DNA from: JACMNW01 sp963708425
GTDB lineage: Bacteria; Pseudomonadota; Alphaproteobacteria; Rhodobacterales; Rhodobacteraceae
Direction: 5' to 3'
NCBI GenBank assembly: GCA_963708425.1
Contig: OY970206.1
Span: forward strand, 1,674,001-1,738,000
DNA: 64,000 bases
Shown here: in pieces, positions 1 to 9,305 of the stretch
Layout: each line of letters starts with the position of its first letter
Numbering within the stretch: the first letter of the stretch is position 1
Notes under the pieces: model-generated
Databases searched by the model: none
What the model saw: the letters and a program-made list of their open reading frames with translations, nothing else
Told to the model about the DNA's origin: nothing
Position numbers and translations under genes: made by a program

Positions 1-627
1 TTCGAAGGCGTTCAACTGGAACGCATCGCCGCCCATCCATTGCACGCCAAAACGACGCAAGTTCTTGGCTTCGGGCACCTCAAGCGATGCGGAAACCGTT
101 TCGCCATCACGGAACCGCACAGAAACTGTCGCGTCGCTGGTCAGCGCTGGCAAAGACACGAACAACGCACCGGTGCCCGAGGTCTTGCCGGTTACGGCAA
201 GACCAGCATGGCGCAACACCACGCGCTCATTGGTACGGCAGGGGGCCAACAGCGTCAGCCCGATCATCGCCGAAGGTTCGGCAAGTACATCAAGGGTTAC
301 TGGGCACTGATCGGCTACTACAGGCTTTCCCGGCATTTGCGCGCCAAAATCCGCCTGAACGATAGGATCGTCGGGAAGAGTAAACAAACTTGGGGCTTCG
401 TCCGCTGGTATTTCGGCAAAAGACGGTATCGAAAACTCTACAGAGGCTACTGGCAGGTCGGGTAAAGTATCTTCGGGCCCTGCGGCGACAAGGGTTATGT
501 CTTTTGGTTGTGGTTCCGCTGATGCCAAGCCGGCTGGCTTGTTCAAGACGTTTTGTACAAGATGCCCCGATCCCAGAGCAACAGACATGATTGCAACCAC
601 CAGTGACAGCCGGCGTTTTAGTTCCAT
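1..627 (-). CDS. Secreted or membrane-anchored protein of unknown function, C-terminus cut by window edge
   Basis: An open frame of 209 codons runs without a stop from an ATG at 627 to the left edge, so the protein is incomplete. The first residues (MELKRRLSLVVAIMSVALG) look like a signal peptide or signal anchor. They are followed by a Pro/Ala/Glu-rich stretch and then a beta-rich region with a few cysteines. It lies on the same strand as secA, 149 nt downstream of the secA stop, and could be co-transcribed with it. I do not recognise a family. An export-related role is suggested only by the signal peptide and the neighbour. Confidence 0.7.
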   Translation of the reverse strand, partial: MELKRRLSLVVAIMSVALGSGHLVQNVLNKPAGLASAEPQPKDITLVAAGPEDTLPDLPVASVEFSIPSFAEIPADEAPSLFTLPDDPIVQADFGAQMPGKPVVADQCPVTLDVLAEPSAMIGLTLLAPCRTNERVVLRHAGLAVTGKTSGTGALFVSLPALTSDATVSVRFRDGETVSASLEVPEAKNLRRFGVQWMGGDAFQLNAFE

Positions 628-776
628 CGAAATCTTCCCCAAGATCGCTACCTAAGCTACCTACGGGTGAATTCAGGCAGAGAAGTGGCAGCAACATGGC
701 CAGAATGCGGGAACCCAAGGTTGTAAGGGCGGATTCACGACAACCCTAGGATTACTGCGCCACATTCTTGCCATAA

Positions 777-3485
777 TCAGGTCAGTTGACCATGACAATG
801 TTTGAATTTCTTGCCCGATCCGCAGGGGCAAGAATCATTCCGCGCGGGGTTGCCCCAGGTCGTCGGGTCTGATTCCACAAATCCGGCAAGCGCTGCGGCG
901 GGTGTCGCTACTGGCGCTGTGACAGCCTCAGCAGGGGCTTCGGCCTGCGCTTGGCGCTGTTGCTGCAGCAGATACTGCGCCATCATTGCGTCCTGTTCTT
1001 CTTTGGTCAATGGCCGCACTTGCGCAAGCTTTTGCGTCACATCCTGTCGCAAAGAATTCAGCATGTTCTCGAACAGCGTGAAGCCCTCGTTCTTGTATTC
1101 CGACAGCGGGTCACGCTGGGCATAGCCACGAAAGCCCACCACAGACCGCAGATGTTCCAGCCGCAGCAGATGTTCACGCCATTTGCCGTCAATAGATTGC
1201 AGGAGCACCTGCTTTTCGATGTTGCGCATCGCCTCTGGTCCAAAGGCCGCAACCTTTTCATCCATCAGCTTGTCACTTTCCACCATGATCCGTTCGCGCA
1301 TCACGTCTTGATCAACGCCCTCTTCCGCCGACCAATCGGCAATCGGCAAATCAAGGCCAAGCTTTTCAATAACACCGGCCTTCAACGCGTCCACGTCCCA
1401 CTGATCGGCATAAGACTTCGGCGGCATAAAAGCGTCGACCATGTCATCAATCACCTGATGGCGCATGTCTTGTGCAATCTCACCCAGATCTTCGGCCTGC
1501 ATGATCTCCAGCCGCTGACCAAAGATTGCCTTGCGCTGATCGTTCATCACGTCGTCGAATTTCAGCAATTGCTTGCGAATGTCAAAGTTGCGGCCTTCAA
1601 CCTTGGCTTGGGCTTTCTCCAGGCTTTTGTTCACCCACGGATGCACAATCGCTTCGCCCTCTTTCATGCCAAGGGTCGATAGCACCTTGTCCAATCGTTC
1701 AGATCCGAAAATGCGCATCAGATCATCTTCAAGGCTCAGAAAGAACGACGACCGCCCCGGATCGCCCTGCCGACCAGACCGGCCGCGCAACTGGTTATCA
1801 ATACGGCGGCTTTCGTGCCGTTCGGTCGCCAGCACGTAAAGCCCGCCAGCCTCAATCACTTGCGCTTTCTCGGCAGCATGTTCGGCTTCAATCCGCGCGC
1901 GCACCTCATCTGGGTGCAAATGCGGATCGGCGGCAATCGCTTGCATCACCGTCATTTCCACATTGCCGCCCAGCTGAATGTCGGTGCCGCGACCTGCCAT
2001 GTTGGTGGCAATCGTCACTGCACCAAACCTGCCCGCATCGGCCACAATCTGCGCTTCTTGTTCGTGCTGGCGGGCGTTCAGCACATTATGCGTAACCCCA
2101 GCTTCCTTCAGCAATCCCGATAGAAACTCCGACTTTTCAATAGACGTCGTGCCCACAAGCAGCGGCTGCCCCTTGGCATGTGCTTCCTTGATCTCGGCCA
2201 CGATGCCTACGTATTTTTCCTTCGCGGTCCGGTAAACCTTGTCATGCTCATCCTTGCGCGCGACGGGTTTGTTGGTGGGCACTTCAATTACACCCAGCCC
2301 GTAAATCTGCATGAATTCATCGGCTTCGGTCGATGCGGTGCCAGTCATGCCCGCCAGCTTTTCGTACAGCCGGAAATAGTTCTGGAACGTCACCGACGCC
2401 AGCGTCACGTTTTCCGGCTGGATAGCCACACCTTCCTTGGCCTCGATCGCCTGATGCAGACCATCCGACAACCGGCGTCCGCGCATCATGCGGCCGGTAA
2501 ATTCGTCAATCAGCATCACTTCGCCGTCACGCACGATGTACTGCTGATCTTTGTTGAACAGCTTGTACGCCCGCAAAGCCTGCGTCACGTGGTGGATAAG
2601 TGTCGTGCTTTCCGGGTCGTACAGCGATTGGCCCTCGGGCAGCAGCCCGTTGTCCAACAGCGATTTCTCGATAAAGTCGTTGCCCTCGTCCGAAAACGTC
2701 ACATTGCGGGTTTTCTCATCCAGCTTGTAATGTTCTTCCGTCAGCGCCGGGATCAACTTATCGACCTTCACATACAGGTCAGACCGGTCCTGGCTTGGCC
2801 CCGAAATGATCAGCGGCGTCCGCGCCTCGTCGATCAAAATTGAATCCACCTCATCGACAATCGCGTAGAAATGCCCGCGCTGCGACATTTCCTCGAGGCT
2901 GGCTTTCATATTGTCGCGCAGATAGTCAAAGCCCAGCTCGTTGTTCGTCGCATAGGTAATGTCGGCGCGGTATGCCAACTTCTTCTCGGCATCCGCCTGA
3001 TAAGGGTAAACCACGCCCGTCGTCATCCCCAGGGCACCGTAAACCTTGCTCATCCATTCGGCGTCGCGCTTGGCCAAGTAATCGTTGACCGTAACAATAT
3101 GCACGCCCTTGCCCGCCAGCGCGTTCAGATAGGCCGGAAGGGTCGCCATAAGCGTCTTGCCCTCACCGGTTTTCATTTCCGAAATATTACCCTGATGCAG
3201 AAAAATTCCGCCCTTCAGCTGCACATCAAACGCCCGTAGGCCCAAGGCGCGGCGGGCGGCTTCGCGGCAATTGGCAAAGGCTTCGGGCAGCAGATCATCT
3301 AGGCTGGTGCCAGATTGCGCACGCCCCTGCAATTCCACTGTCTTCGCCTTGATCGCGTCATCAGACAGCGCCTGAAATTCCGGCTCAAGCGCGTTGATCT
3401 TTGCGACCAACGGGCGAACCGATTTTACTTTGCGATCATTCGGGGTTCCGAAGACCTTTCGCGCAATAGTTCCAAGACCCAGCAT
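777..3485 (-). CDS. secA: Preprotein translocase ATPase SecA
   Basis: SecA is the ATPase motor that drives unfolded preproteins through the SecYEG channel of the inner membrane. The 902-residue product has the usual full length. Walker A (MKTGEGKT) lies near residues 104-111, the DEVDSILIDEA Walker B/DEAD-like motif follows, and the second motor domain carries TNMAGRGTDI. The C-terminal tail ends in the zinc-binding pattern CPCGSGKKFKHCH, which binds SecB and lipids. The ATG at 3485 is preceded by GGAG at good spacing. It is divergent from the isomerase gene at 3692, with about 200 nt of shared promoter region. Confidence 0.98.
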   Translation of the reverse strand: MLGLGTIARKVFGTPNDRKVKSVRPLVAKINALEPEFQALSDDAIKAKTVELQGRAQSGTSLDDLLPEAFANCREAARRALGLRAFDVQLKGGIFLHQGNISEMKTGEGKTLMATLPAYLNALAGKGVHIVTVNDYLAKRDAEWMSKVYGALGMTTGVVYPYQADAEKKLAYRADITYATNNELGFDYLRDNMKASLEEMSQRGHFYAIVDEVDSILIDEARTPLIISGPSQDRSDLYVKVDKLIPALTEEHYKLDEKTRNVTFSDEGNDFIEKSLLDNGLLPEGQSLYDPESTTLIHHVTQALRAYKLFNKDQQYIVRDGEVMLIDEFTGRMMRGRRLSDGLHQAIEAKEGVAIQPENVTLASVTFQNYFRLYEKLAGMTGTASTEADEFMQIYGLGVIEVPTNKPVARKDEHDKVYRTAKEKYVGIVAEIKEAHAKGQPLLVGTTSIEKSEFLSGLLKEAGVTHNVLNARQHEQEAQIVADAGRFGAVTIATNMAGRGTDIQLGGNVEMTVMQAIAADPHLHPDEVRARIEAEHAAEKAQVIEAGGLYVLATERHESRRIDNQLRGRSGRQGDPGRSSFFLSLEDDLMRIFGSERLDKVLSTLGMKEGEAIVHPWVNKSLEKAQAKVEGRNFDIRKQLLKFDDVMNDQRKAIFGQRLEIMQAEDLGEIAQDMRHQVIDDMVDAFMPPKSYADQWDVDALKAGVIEKLGLDLPIADWSAEEGVDQDVMRERIMVESDKLMDEKVAAFGPEAMRNIEKQVLLQSIDGKWREHLLRLEHLRSVVGFRGYAQRDPLSEYKNEGFTLFENMLNSLRQDVTQKLAQVRPLTKEEQDAMMAQYLLQQQRQAQAEAPAEAVTAPVATPAAALAGFVESDPTTWGNPARNDSCPCGSGKKFKHCHGQLT

Positions 3486-3691
3486 GTTTTCTCCGCCTGG
3501 CCAATTTCCATATATCAGGGGTTCCTGACATCATCGTGTGAGCCTACGGGCTTGCCCGCCCTCACCACGTTCCCTAAAAGAACCAGATCGGCACCAATGG
3601 CCCGCTTCACGCGACTGTCGCGATGTAAGGGGTCGCATGGGTCAAGTCAACGTCGCGCAGGTCTGCGCATGAATCAGGAGTAGGTGAAGTG

Positions 3692-4543
3692 ATGAAATCA
3701 ACTGGTTTTTGGCAAGGTATTGCCCTGGCAACCGCCCTCGCCTTCACCTCTCCGGCATTTGCGCAAGATACCACCGCAGAGACCGTTATTGCATCGGTAA
3801 ACGGCACCGACATCACCCTTGGCCAGATGATCGTGCTGCGCGGCACTTTGTCGGAACAATATCAGGCGTTGCCCGATGATGTTCTGTTCAAGGGCATCCT
3901 CGAACAACTGATCCAACAAACCGTTCTGGAACAATCGCTTGACGGCAACATCACCAAGCGTGACCAGATCGCCGTCGACAACAATCGTCGCGGTTATCTG
4001 TCGGGGATCGCCCTGCAATCGGTGGTTTCCGCCGCCGTAACGGACGAGGCTCTGCAAGCCGCCTATGACGCGCGCTTCAAAGATGCCGCCTCGCAAACAG
4101 AATACAACGCGTCGCACATCCTGGTGGACAGTGAAGAAAAAGCCAACACGCTGAAAACCGAAATTGATGGCGGCGCAGATTTTGCCGAACTGGCCAAGGC
4201 CAACTCCACCGATACCGGATCGGGTGCCAATGGCGGCGATCTGGGCTGGTTTGGCCTCGGCGCCATGGTAAAGCCGTTTGAAGACGCTGTCGTTGCCGCC
4301 GAAGTTGGCAAAGTTGCCGCCCCGATCAAGTCCGATTTCGGCTGGCACCTGATCTTGGTCAAAGAAACACGCATCGCCGCCGCCCCACCGCTTGATGATC
4401 TGCGTGATGAACTGGCATCCGAGATCGAACAAAAGGCAATCGAGGCGCATCTGAACAGCCTCACCGCCGCCGCCACTATCACCCGCCCCGGGATCAGCCT
4501 CGATCCCAAAACCCTGCGCGACGAAACACTGCTGGACAAATAA
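3692..4543 (+). CDS. Periplasmic parvulin-type peptidyl-prolyl cis-trans isomerase
   Basis: The product of about 283 residues starts with a signal peptide (MKSTGFWQGIALATALAFT...AFAQ), so it should act in the periplasm. A SurA/PpiC-type N-terminal helical region comes first. A parvulin domain follows around residues 125-235, with the family signatures ASHILV, GADFAELAKANS, GGDLGWFG and FGWHLI. Such proteins assist folding of outer-membrane or secreted proteins, which suits a place divergent from secA. An alternative GTG start lies one codon upstream at 3689; AGGAG at 3676 could serve either start. Confidence 0.92.
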   Translation: MKSTGFWQGIALATALAFTSPAFAQDTTAETVIASVNGTDITLGQMIVLRGTLSEQYQALPDDVLFKGILEQLIQQTVLEQSLDGNITKRDQIAVDNNRRGYLSGIALQSVVSAAVTDEALQAAYDARFKDAASQTEYNASHILVDSEEKANTLKTEIDGGADFAELAKANSTDTGSGANGGDLGWFGLGAMVKPFEDAVVAAEVGKVAAPIKSDFGWHLILVKETRIAAAPPLDDLRDELASEIEQKAIEAHLNSLTAAATITRPGISLDPKTLRDETLLDK

Positions 4544-4564
4544 TCAGGAAAGGCGGGCGCTGGT

Positions 4565-5893
4565 ATGGGCAAAACCGATTGGAAGGCCAAGGCGAAATCC
4601 CTGAAGAAAAAACTGGCCAAAATGGTGGGTGCTGCCAAACCAGCGCCCGCCAAAGCCGCGAAACCCATCTCACCACTTGCTCCCAAAGACGGCTTTCCAT
4701 CGCTGCCCCGCATCGCGGGAGTTGAATTTGCGGCCGTCGAGGCTGGGGTGCGCTATGCCAACCGCAAAGACGTGATGCTGATCCGGCTCGCCTCCGGCAC
4801 CTCCGTGGCCGGCGTCTTCACCCGGTCCACTACCCGCGCCGCCTGCGTGCGCGATTGTCAGGATAAACTGGCCAAATCAGTGCCCCTTGGGGCGGGTGCC
4901 GCCATCATCGTCAACTCTGGCAATTCCAACGCCTTCACCGGCAAGGTCGGCGATGCCTCGGTTGCCACCATCACTTCCGCAGTGGCCACGGCCCTCGATC
5001 TGCCCGCCGCCCGTGTCTTCTCCTCCTCCACCGGCGTGATTGGCGAGCCGTTGCCGCACGACCGCATCATCGCCAAAATCCCATCCCTCACCGCCACCTT
5101 GCGCGAAAACGCCATTGAAATGGCCGCCCTCGCCATGATGACAACCGACACGTTCCCCAAAGGTGCCACCGCCACGATTCCTGGCGACGGCGGCCCGATC
5201 CACATCGCGGGCATCGCCAAAGGCTCTGGCATGATCGCCCCCGATATGGCCACCATGCTGGTCTACATCTTCACCGATGCGAAAATCCCCGCCCCCGCCC
5301 TGCAACGCATGCTGTCGCGCAACATCGATGACACCTTCAACGCCATCACCGTTGACAGCGATACCTCCACCTCCGACGCGCTGCTGCTCTGCGCCACCGG
5401 CCAAAGCCCCGCCGCGCAGGTTAAAGGCCCGGTCGCCAAAGCGTTCGAAGACGCCTTGCACGGCGTCATGCGCGATCTGGCTCATCAGGTCATCCGCGAC
5501 GGCGAAGGGGCTACCAAGTTCGTCGAGGTGCGGGTTACCGGTGCGGCATCGCCGGATGATGCGCACAAAGTCGGCATGGCCATCGCCAACTCGCCGCTGG
5601 TCAAAACCGCCATCGCTGGCCAAGACCCGAACTGGGGCCGCATCGTCGCCGCCATCGGCAAATCGGGTGCCGCCGCGGACCGCGACAAACTCACCATCCA
5701 TTTCGGCGACATCCTTGTCGCCAAGAACGGCTGGCGCAACCCTGACTATAAAGAAGAAGACGGTGCCACCTACATGCGCCAGCCAAACCTGATCATCGCT
5801 GTCGATCTCGGCCTCGGCAAATCAGCCAAATCCGTCTGGACCTGCGATCTCACCAACCGCTACATCGAGATCAACGCCGACTACCGCTCCTGA
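4565..5893 (+). CDS. argJ: Bifunctional glutamate N-acetyltransferase / amino-acid acetyltransferase ArgJ
   Basis: ArgJ recycles the acetyl group from N-acetylornithine to glutamate in the cyclic arginine pathway. The 442-residue protein contains KGSGMIAPDMATML, where the Ala-Thr bond is the autocleavage site and the Thr becomes the N-terminal nucleophile of the beta chain. IIVNSGNSNAFTG and DPNWGRIVAAIG are further family motifs. It begins 21 nt after the isomerase stop, so the two may share a transcript. The first 35-40 residues are a Lys/Ala/Pro-rich extension not usual in ArgJ; the standard domain begins near FPSLPRIAGVEFAAVEAGV. Confidence 0.96.
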   Translation: MGKTDWKAKAKSLKKKLAKMVGAAKPAPAKAAKPISPLAPKDGFPSLPRIAGVEFAAVEAGVRYANRKDVMLIRLASGTSVAGVFTRSTTRAACVRDCQDKLAKSVPLGAGAAIIVNSGNSNAFTGKVGDASVATITSAVATALDLPAARVFSSSTGVIGEPLPHDRIIAKIPSLTATLRENAIEMAALAMMTTDTFPKGATATIPGDGGPIHIAGIAKGSGMIAPDMATMLVYIFTDAKIPAPALQRMLSRNIDDTFNAITVDSDTSTSDALLLCATGQSPAAQVKGPVAKAFEDALHGVMRDLAHQVIRDGEGATKFVEVRVTGAASPDDAHKVGMAIANSPLVKTAIAGQDPNWGRIVAAIGKSGAAADRDKLTIHFGDILVAKNGWRNPDYKEEDGATYMRQPNLIIAVDLGLGKSAKSVWTCDLTNRYIEINADYRS

Positions 5894-5924
5894 CTTCGTT
5901 TCTGCCGAAGTATCCCACGGGGGT

Positions 5925-5945
5925 CCGGGGGTGTGAAACCCCCGG
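5925..5945. repeat. GC-rich hairpin between argJ and mutT
   Basis: CCGGGGG at 5925-5931 pairs perfectly with CCCCCGG at 5939-5945 across a 7-nt loop. No T-run follows, so it is a poor intrinsic terminator. The preceding TTCTGCCGAAGTATCC at 5900-5915 resembles stretches near 16423 and 51085 and probably belongs to a dispersed intergenic repeat family. Confidence 0.55.
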
Positions 5946-5971
5946 CGCTCTCCACACGCGAAGGCGTAAAA

Positions 5972-6370
5972 ATGAAAACACTCCTCGTCTCCGCCGTCGC
6001 CCTGATAGACGCTGATGGCCGCGTGCTGCTAGCTCAACGCCCAGAGGGCAAATCCATGGCCGGCCTGTGGGAATTTCCCGGCGGCAAGGTAGAACCGGGC
6101 GAGACACCCGAGGCCGCCCTGATCCGAGAGCTGAAAGAAGAACTCGGTATCGACACCTGGTCCAGCTGCCTCGCCCCGCTTACCTTTGCCAGCCACAGCT
6201 ACCCCGATTTTCACCTGCTGATGCCACTGTTCGCTTGCCGCAAATGGCAGGGCATCGCGAGCGGTGCCGAAGGCCAAAATCTGGCTTGGGTGCGTCCGCA
6301 AAACCTGCGCGATTACCCGATGCCGCCCGCCGATCTACCGCTAATTCCCATCTTAAGGGACTGGCTCTAG
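5972..6370 (+). CDS. mutT: MutT-type Nudix 8-oxo-dGTP diphosphatase
   Basis: The 132-residue protein has a canonical Nudix box, GGKVEPGETPEAALIRELKE followed by ELGI, in the pattern GX5EX7REUXEEXGU. The start MKTLLVSAVALIDADGRVLLAQRP and the GLWEFPGG motif just before the box are typical of MutT, which hydrolyses oxidised guanine nucleotides and so prevents mutations. The ATG at 5972 is chosen because homology begins there; an in-frame ATG at 5933 would lie inside the intergenic hairpin. In several related bacteria mutT lies next to argJ. Confidence 0.9.
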   Translation: MKTLLVSAVALIDADGRVLLAQRPEGKSMAGLWEFPGGKVEPGETPEAALIRELKEELGIDTWSSCLAPLTFASHSYPDFHLLMPLFACRKWQGIASGAEGQNLAWVRPQNLRDYPMPPADLPLIPILRDWL

Positions 6371-6485
6371 CAAGAAGCGGCGCAAATACGGCAATTCCGA
6401 ATAGCTATGGAATATTTTGATTGCCTTCTCACGAATCCAGAATACCTTAACTTTCAGGGAATATGCTTCTGGGGGGAAGACAACA

Positions 6486-6626
6486 ATGCTGCGAACAATA
6501 TCTATCGGTAGTTGTGTATTTGTGCAGGGGCCAGTCGTGGCGCAACTTGCGGACGGCAAAGTCGTGATCAAAGTTGACGAGCGCAATTACGTCGGGTTTC
6601 CGGTAACTCAGGTTCGCGCTGCCTAA
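6486..6626 (+). CDS. Small protein of unknown function (46 residues)
   Basis: ATG at 6486 is preceded by a strong purine-rich ribosome-binding site (GGGGGGAAGA) and opens a 46-codon frame ending just before the strong terminator at 6659. The product is hydrophilic with alternating beta-strand character (MLRTISIGSCVFVQG, then KVVIKVDERNYVGFPV). I do not recognise it. A good ribosome-binding site, well-formed protein and dedicated terminator support a real gene. A longer frame from 6417 lacks a comparable site and is probably not used. Confidence 0.6.
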   Translation: MLRTISIGSCVFVQGPVVAQLADGKVVIKVDERNYVGFPVTQVRAA

Positions 6627-6658
6627 AATCCGAAATCCTTACAAATTCGAAGTCATCA

Positions 6659-6699
6659 CAAAGGAAAAGGCCGGGCGATTTGCCCGGCCTTTTCCTTTT
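6659..6699. terminator. Bidirectional intrinsic terminator between the small gene and infB
   Basis: A near-perfect inverted repeat with arms AAAGGAAAAGGCCGGGC and GCCCGGCCTTTTCCTTTT around a 5-nt loop has an A-run on the left and a T-run on the right. It can therefore stop transcription of the plus-strand small gene and of the minus-strand rimP-infB operon, which converge here. Confidence 0.9.
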
Positions 6700-6713
6700 G
6701 CTCAAGCCTGAAA

Positions 6714-9305
6714 TCAAGCCAGTTTGCGCGCAATTTCTTCGCGTTCAAAAATCTCGATCACGTCACCTTGGCGGATATCTTCATACCGCTCAAACGCCAT
6801 GCCGCATTCCTGGCCGGACTGCACTTCCTTCACTTCATCCTTGAAGCGTTTCAGCGTTTTCAGCGTGCCTTCATGGATCACCACGTTATCACGCAGCAAC
6901 CGCACACCCGCCGACCGGCGCGCAATGCCTTCAGTCACGATACAGCCCGCAACCATGCCGATGCCAGTCACCTTGAACACTTCCTTGATCTGCGCATAAC
7001 CGATGAACGTCTCGCGGATCTCGGCCTTCAACAGCCCGGATGCAGCCGCCTTAATATCATCCACCAGATCGTAGATGACGGAATAGTAGCGAATTTCCAC
7101 ACCCTTCTGGCTGGCGGTCTGCCGCGCAGACGCATTCGCGCGCACGTTAAACCCGATAATCGGCGCGCCAGACGCTTCTGCAAGACCCACGTCCGAATCA
7201 GTGATCGCACCCACACCGTAGTGCAGCACACGCACCCGCACCTCGTCGTTGCCCACCTTTTCCATCGCCTGAACGATGGCTTCGGCAGATCCCTGCACAT
7301 CAGCTTTCACCACAATCGGTAGCTCTGCCACGTCCTTGTCAGCCTTGGCTTTCGCCATCAGCTGCTCCAGCGTCACAGCGGCACCAACAGCGGCGCGTTT
7401 GTCCTTGGCGGCTTTTTCGCGGTAGGTCGCGATTTCGCGCGCTTGCGCTTCGGTTTCCACCACGTTCAGCGTATCACCCGCCGCAGGTGTGCCGTTCAGA
7501 CCCAGCACTTCGACCGGCACCGATGGCCCAGCTTCGTCAATCCGCGCACCCTGATCATTGATCAGCGCCCGCACCTTGCCCCACTGTTCGCCGACCACAA
7601 AGATATCGCCTTTGCGCAAGGTGCCGTTCTGCACCAGAACCGTTGCCACCGGGCCACGACCGACATCCAGCTTGGCTTCGATCACGGCACCCGATGCTGC
7701 CCGATCCGGGTTTGCCCGCAGTTCCAGAATTTCGGCCTGCAACGCAATCGCTTCCAGCAGCTTGTCCAGCCCCTGTCCGGTTTTGGCCGAAACTTCCACA
7801 TCCAGCACATCGCCGGACATGGCTTCCACCACGATCTCGTGCTGCAGCAAATCAGTGCGCACTTTGGTCGGGTTGGCATCATGCTTGTCGATCTTGTTGA
7901 TCGCCACGATCATCGGCACATTCGCTGCTTTCGCGTGTTTGATCGCCTCAATCGTCTGCGGCATCACGGCGTCATCTGCCGCAACCACCAGCACAACAAT
8001 ATCCGTCACCTGCGCGCCACGTTGGCGCATCGATGTAAACGCCGCGTGGCCGGGCGTATCCAGGAACGTCAGCTTGGCCCCAGAATCCGTCGTCACCTGA
8101 TAGGCGCCGATATGCTGCGTAATGCCGCCTGCTTCGCCAGTCACCACGGAAGTCTTGCGAATGGCATCCAGCAGCGATGTCTTGCCGTGGTCAACGTGGC
8201 CCATAATCGTCACGATCGGTGGCCGCGTAAACAGATTATCGGCAGAATCTGTAACCTGATCAATAACCTGTTCCACATCAGCGTCAGAGACCCGCACTGC
8301 TTTGTGGCCAAATTCTTCGATCACCAACTCCGCCGTATCGGCATCAATGGCTTGGTTCATCGTCACCATCATGCCCATTTTCATCAGGCTTTTGACAACG
8401 TCTGCCGCACGTTCCGCCATCCGGTTGGCCAGTTCCTGCACCACGATGGTTTCAGGCAATTGCACGTCGCGGAACTGCTTTTCGGGCTTGTTAAAGCCAA
8501 GCGCCTTTTGGCGCGCCTTTTCTTGCTTGCGCTTCATTGCAGCCATGCTGCGTGTACGCCCGCCTTCACCGGCCAGCGCATCATTCAGCGTCAGCTTGCC
8601 AGTCCGGCGCGCATCATCAACCTTGGCCTTGGCGTTGCGATCCCGGTCATCGCCGCGCAGTTCACGCTCGCGGTCGGTCTTGCGCGGGCCAAGGGCTGGC
8701 TTAAGCGAGGCCGGTCCACGAATGTTATCATCCACTGCGGCAGGTGCCGCCGGGGCGGCAGCCCCTGCTTTGGTTGGTGCCGCAGCTGCAGGTGCCGCTG
8801 ACCGCCGCGTTGTGCCAAGCACATCGGCCTTGCGGGCATCCGCCTGCACAATCTTTGCCGCCGCCTCGGCACGTGCCGCACGTTCAGCTTCTTCGGCCTT
8901 CAGCTTGGCCGCCTCAACCCGTTCCCGCTCTTCGCGGTCCTTGGTTTCAATATCTTCGCGGCGTTTTGCACGATCTTCTTCGCGCACTTTATCATCGGCA
9001 GCGCGCTTGATCGCATCATCCGCTTCACGCGCTTTGGCAGCGCGAAGTGCCGCCATCCGGCGTTCCATTTCCGCATCGGAAATGCCCGCCGGGCGCTTGG
9101 ACGGATCGCCCAAATGCGTGGCTGTGCCGGGCGCACTGGTTGTTCCAGCCGCACCAGGTTTGGTTGGCACCACAACGCGCTTGCGTTTGGTTTCCACCAC
9201 CACACTTTTTGTCCGGCCATGGCTGAAGCTTTGCTTCACCTGTCCAGAACGGGGTGCAGTGCCGCCACCAAGGCCAAGGGGCTTTTTGCCGTCAGTATCG
9301 CTCAT
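6714..9305 (-). CDS. infB: Translation initiation factor IF-2
   Basis: IF-2 is the GTPase that places initiator tRNA on the 30S subunit and promotes subunit joining. The 863-residue protein has a long Ala/Lys/Glu-rich, coiled N-terminal region (about residues 1-270). An IF2-N segment follows, then the G domain with GHVDHGKTSLLD (G1), DTPGHAAF (G3) and NKID (G4), and the C-terminal beta-barrel domains that bind fMet-tRNA. The ATG at 9305 overlaps the stop of the upstream RNA-binding gene by 4 nt, giving translational coupling. It is the last gene of the rimP-nusA-ylxR-infB operon and ends at the bidirectional terminator. Confidence 0.98.
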   Translation of the reverse strand: MSDTDGKKPLGLGGGTAPRSGQVKQSFSHGRTKSVVVETKRKRVVVPTKPGAAGTTSAPGTATHLGDPSKRPAGISDAEMERRMAALRAAKAREADDAIKRAADDKVREEDRAKRREDIETKDREERERVEAAKLKAEEAERAARAEAAAKIVQADARKADVLGTTRRSAAPAAAAPTKAGAAAPAAPAAVDDNIRGPASLKPALGPRKTDRERELRGDDRDRNAKAKVDDARRTGKLTLNDALAGEGGRTRSMAAMKRKQEKARQKALGFNKPEKQFRDVQLPETIVVQELANRMAERAADVVKSLMKMGMMVTMNQAIDADTAELVIEEFGHKAVRVSDADVEQVIDQVTDSADNLFTRPPIVTIMGHVDHGKTSLLDAIRKTSVVTGEAGGITQHIGAYQVTTDSGAKLTFLDTPGHAAFTSMRQRGAQVTDIVVLVVAADDAVMPQTIEAIKHAKAANVPMIVAINKIDKHDANPTKVRTDLLQHEIVVEAMSGDVLDVEVSAKTGQGLDKLLEAIALQAEILELRANPDRAASGAVIEAKLDVGRGPVATVLVQNGTLRKGDIFVVGEQWGKVRALINDQGARIDEAGPSVPVEVLGLNGTPAAGDTLNVVETEAQAREIATYREKAAKDKRAAVGAAVTLEQLMAKAKADKDVAELPIVVKADVQGSAEAIVQAMEKVGNDEVRVRVLHYGVGAITDSDVGLAEASGAPIIGFNVRANASARQTASQKGVEIRYYSVIYDLVDDIKAAASGLLKAEIRETFIGYAQIKEVFKVTGIGMVAGCIVTEGIARRSAGVRLLRDNVVIHEGTLKTLKRFKDEVKEVQSGQECGMAFERYEDIRQGDVIEIFEREEIARKLA

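Noticed and set aside
290..718. Open frame of 142 codons on the minus strand near the left edge
   Set aside because: It competes with the frame 627-1, which has a signal peptide, normal residue composition and runs off the edge. The alternative is Arg/Ser/Cys-rich.
7443..8801. Open frame of 452 codons on the plus strand opposite infB
   Set aside because: Antisense of a confidently identified gene; product rich in His, Arg, Gln and Phe with no recognisable domain.
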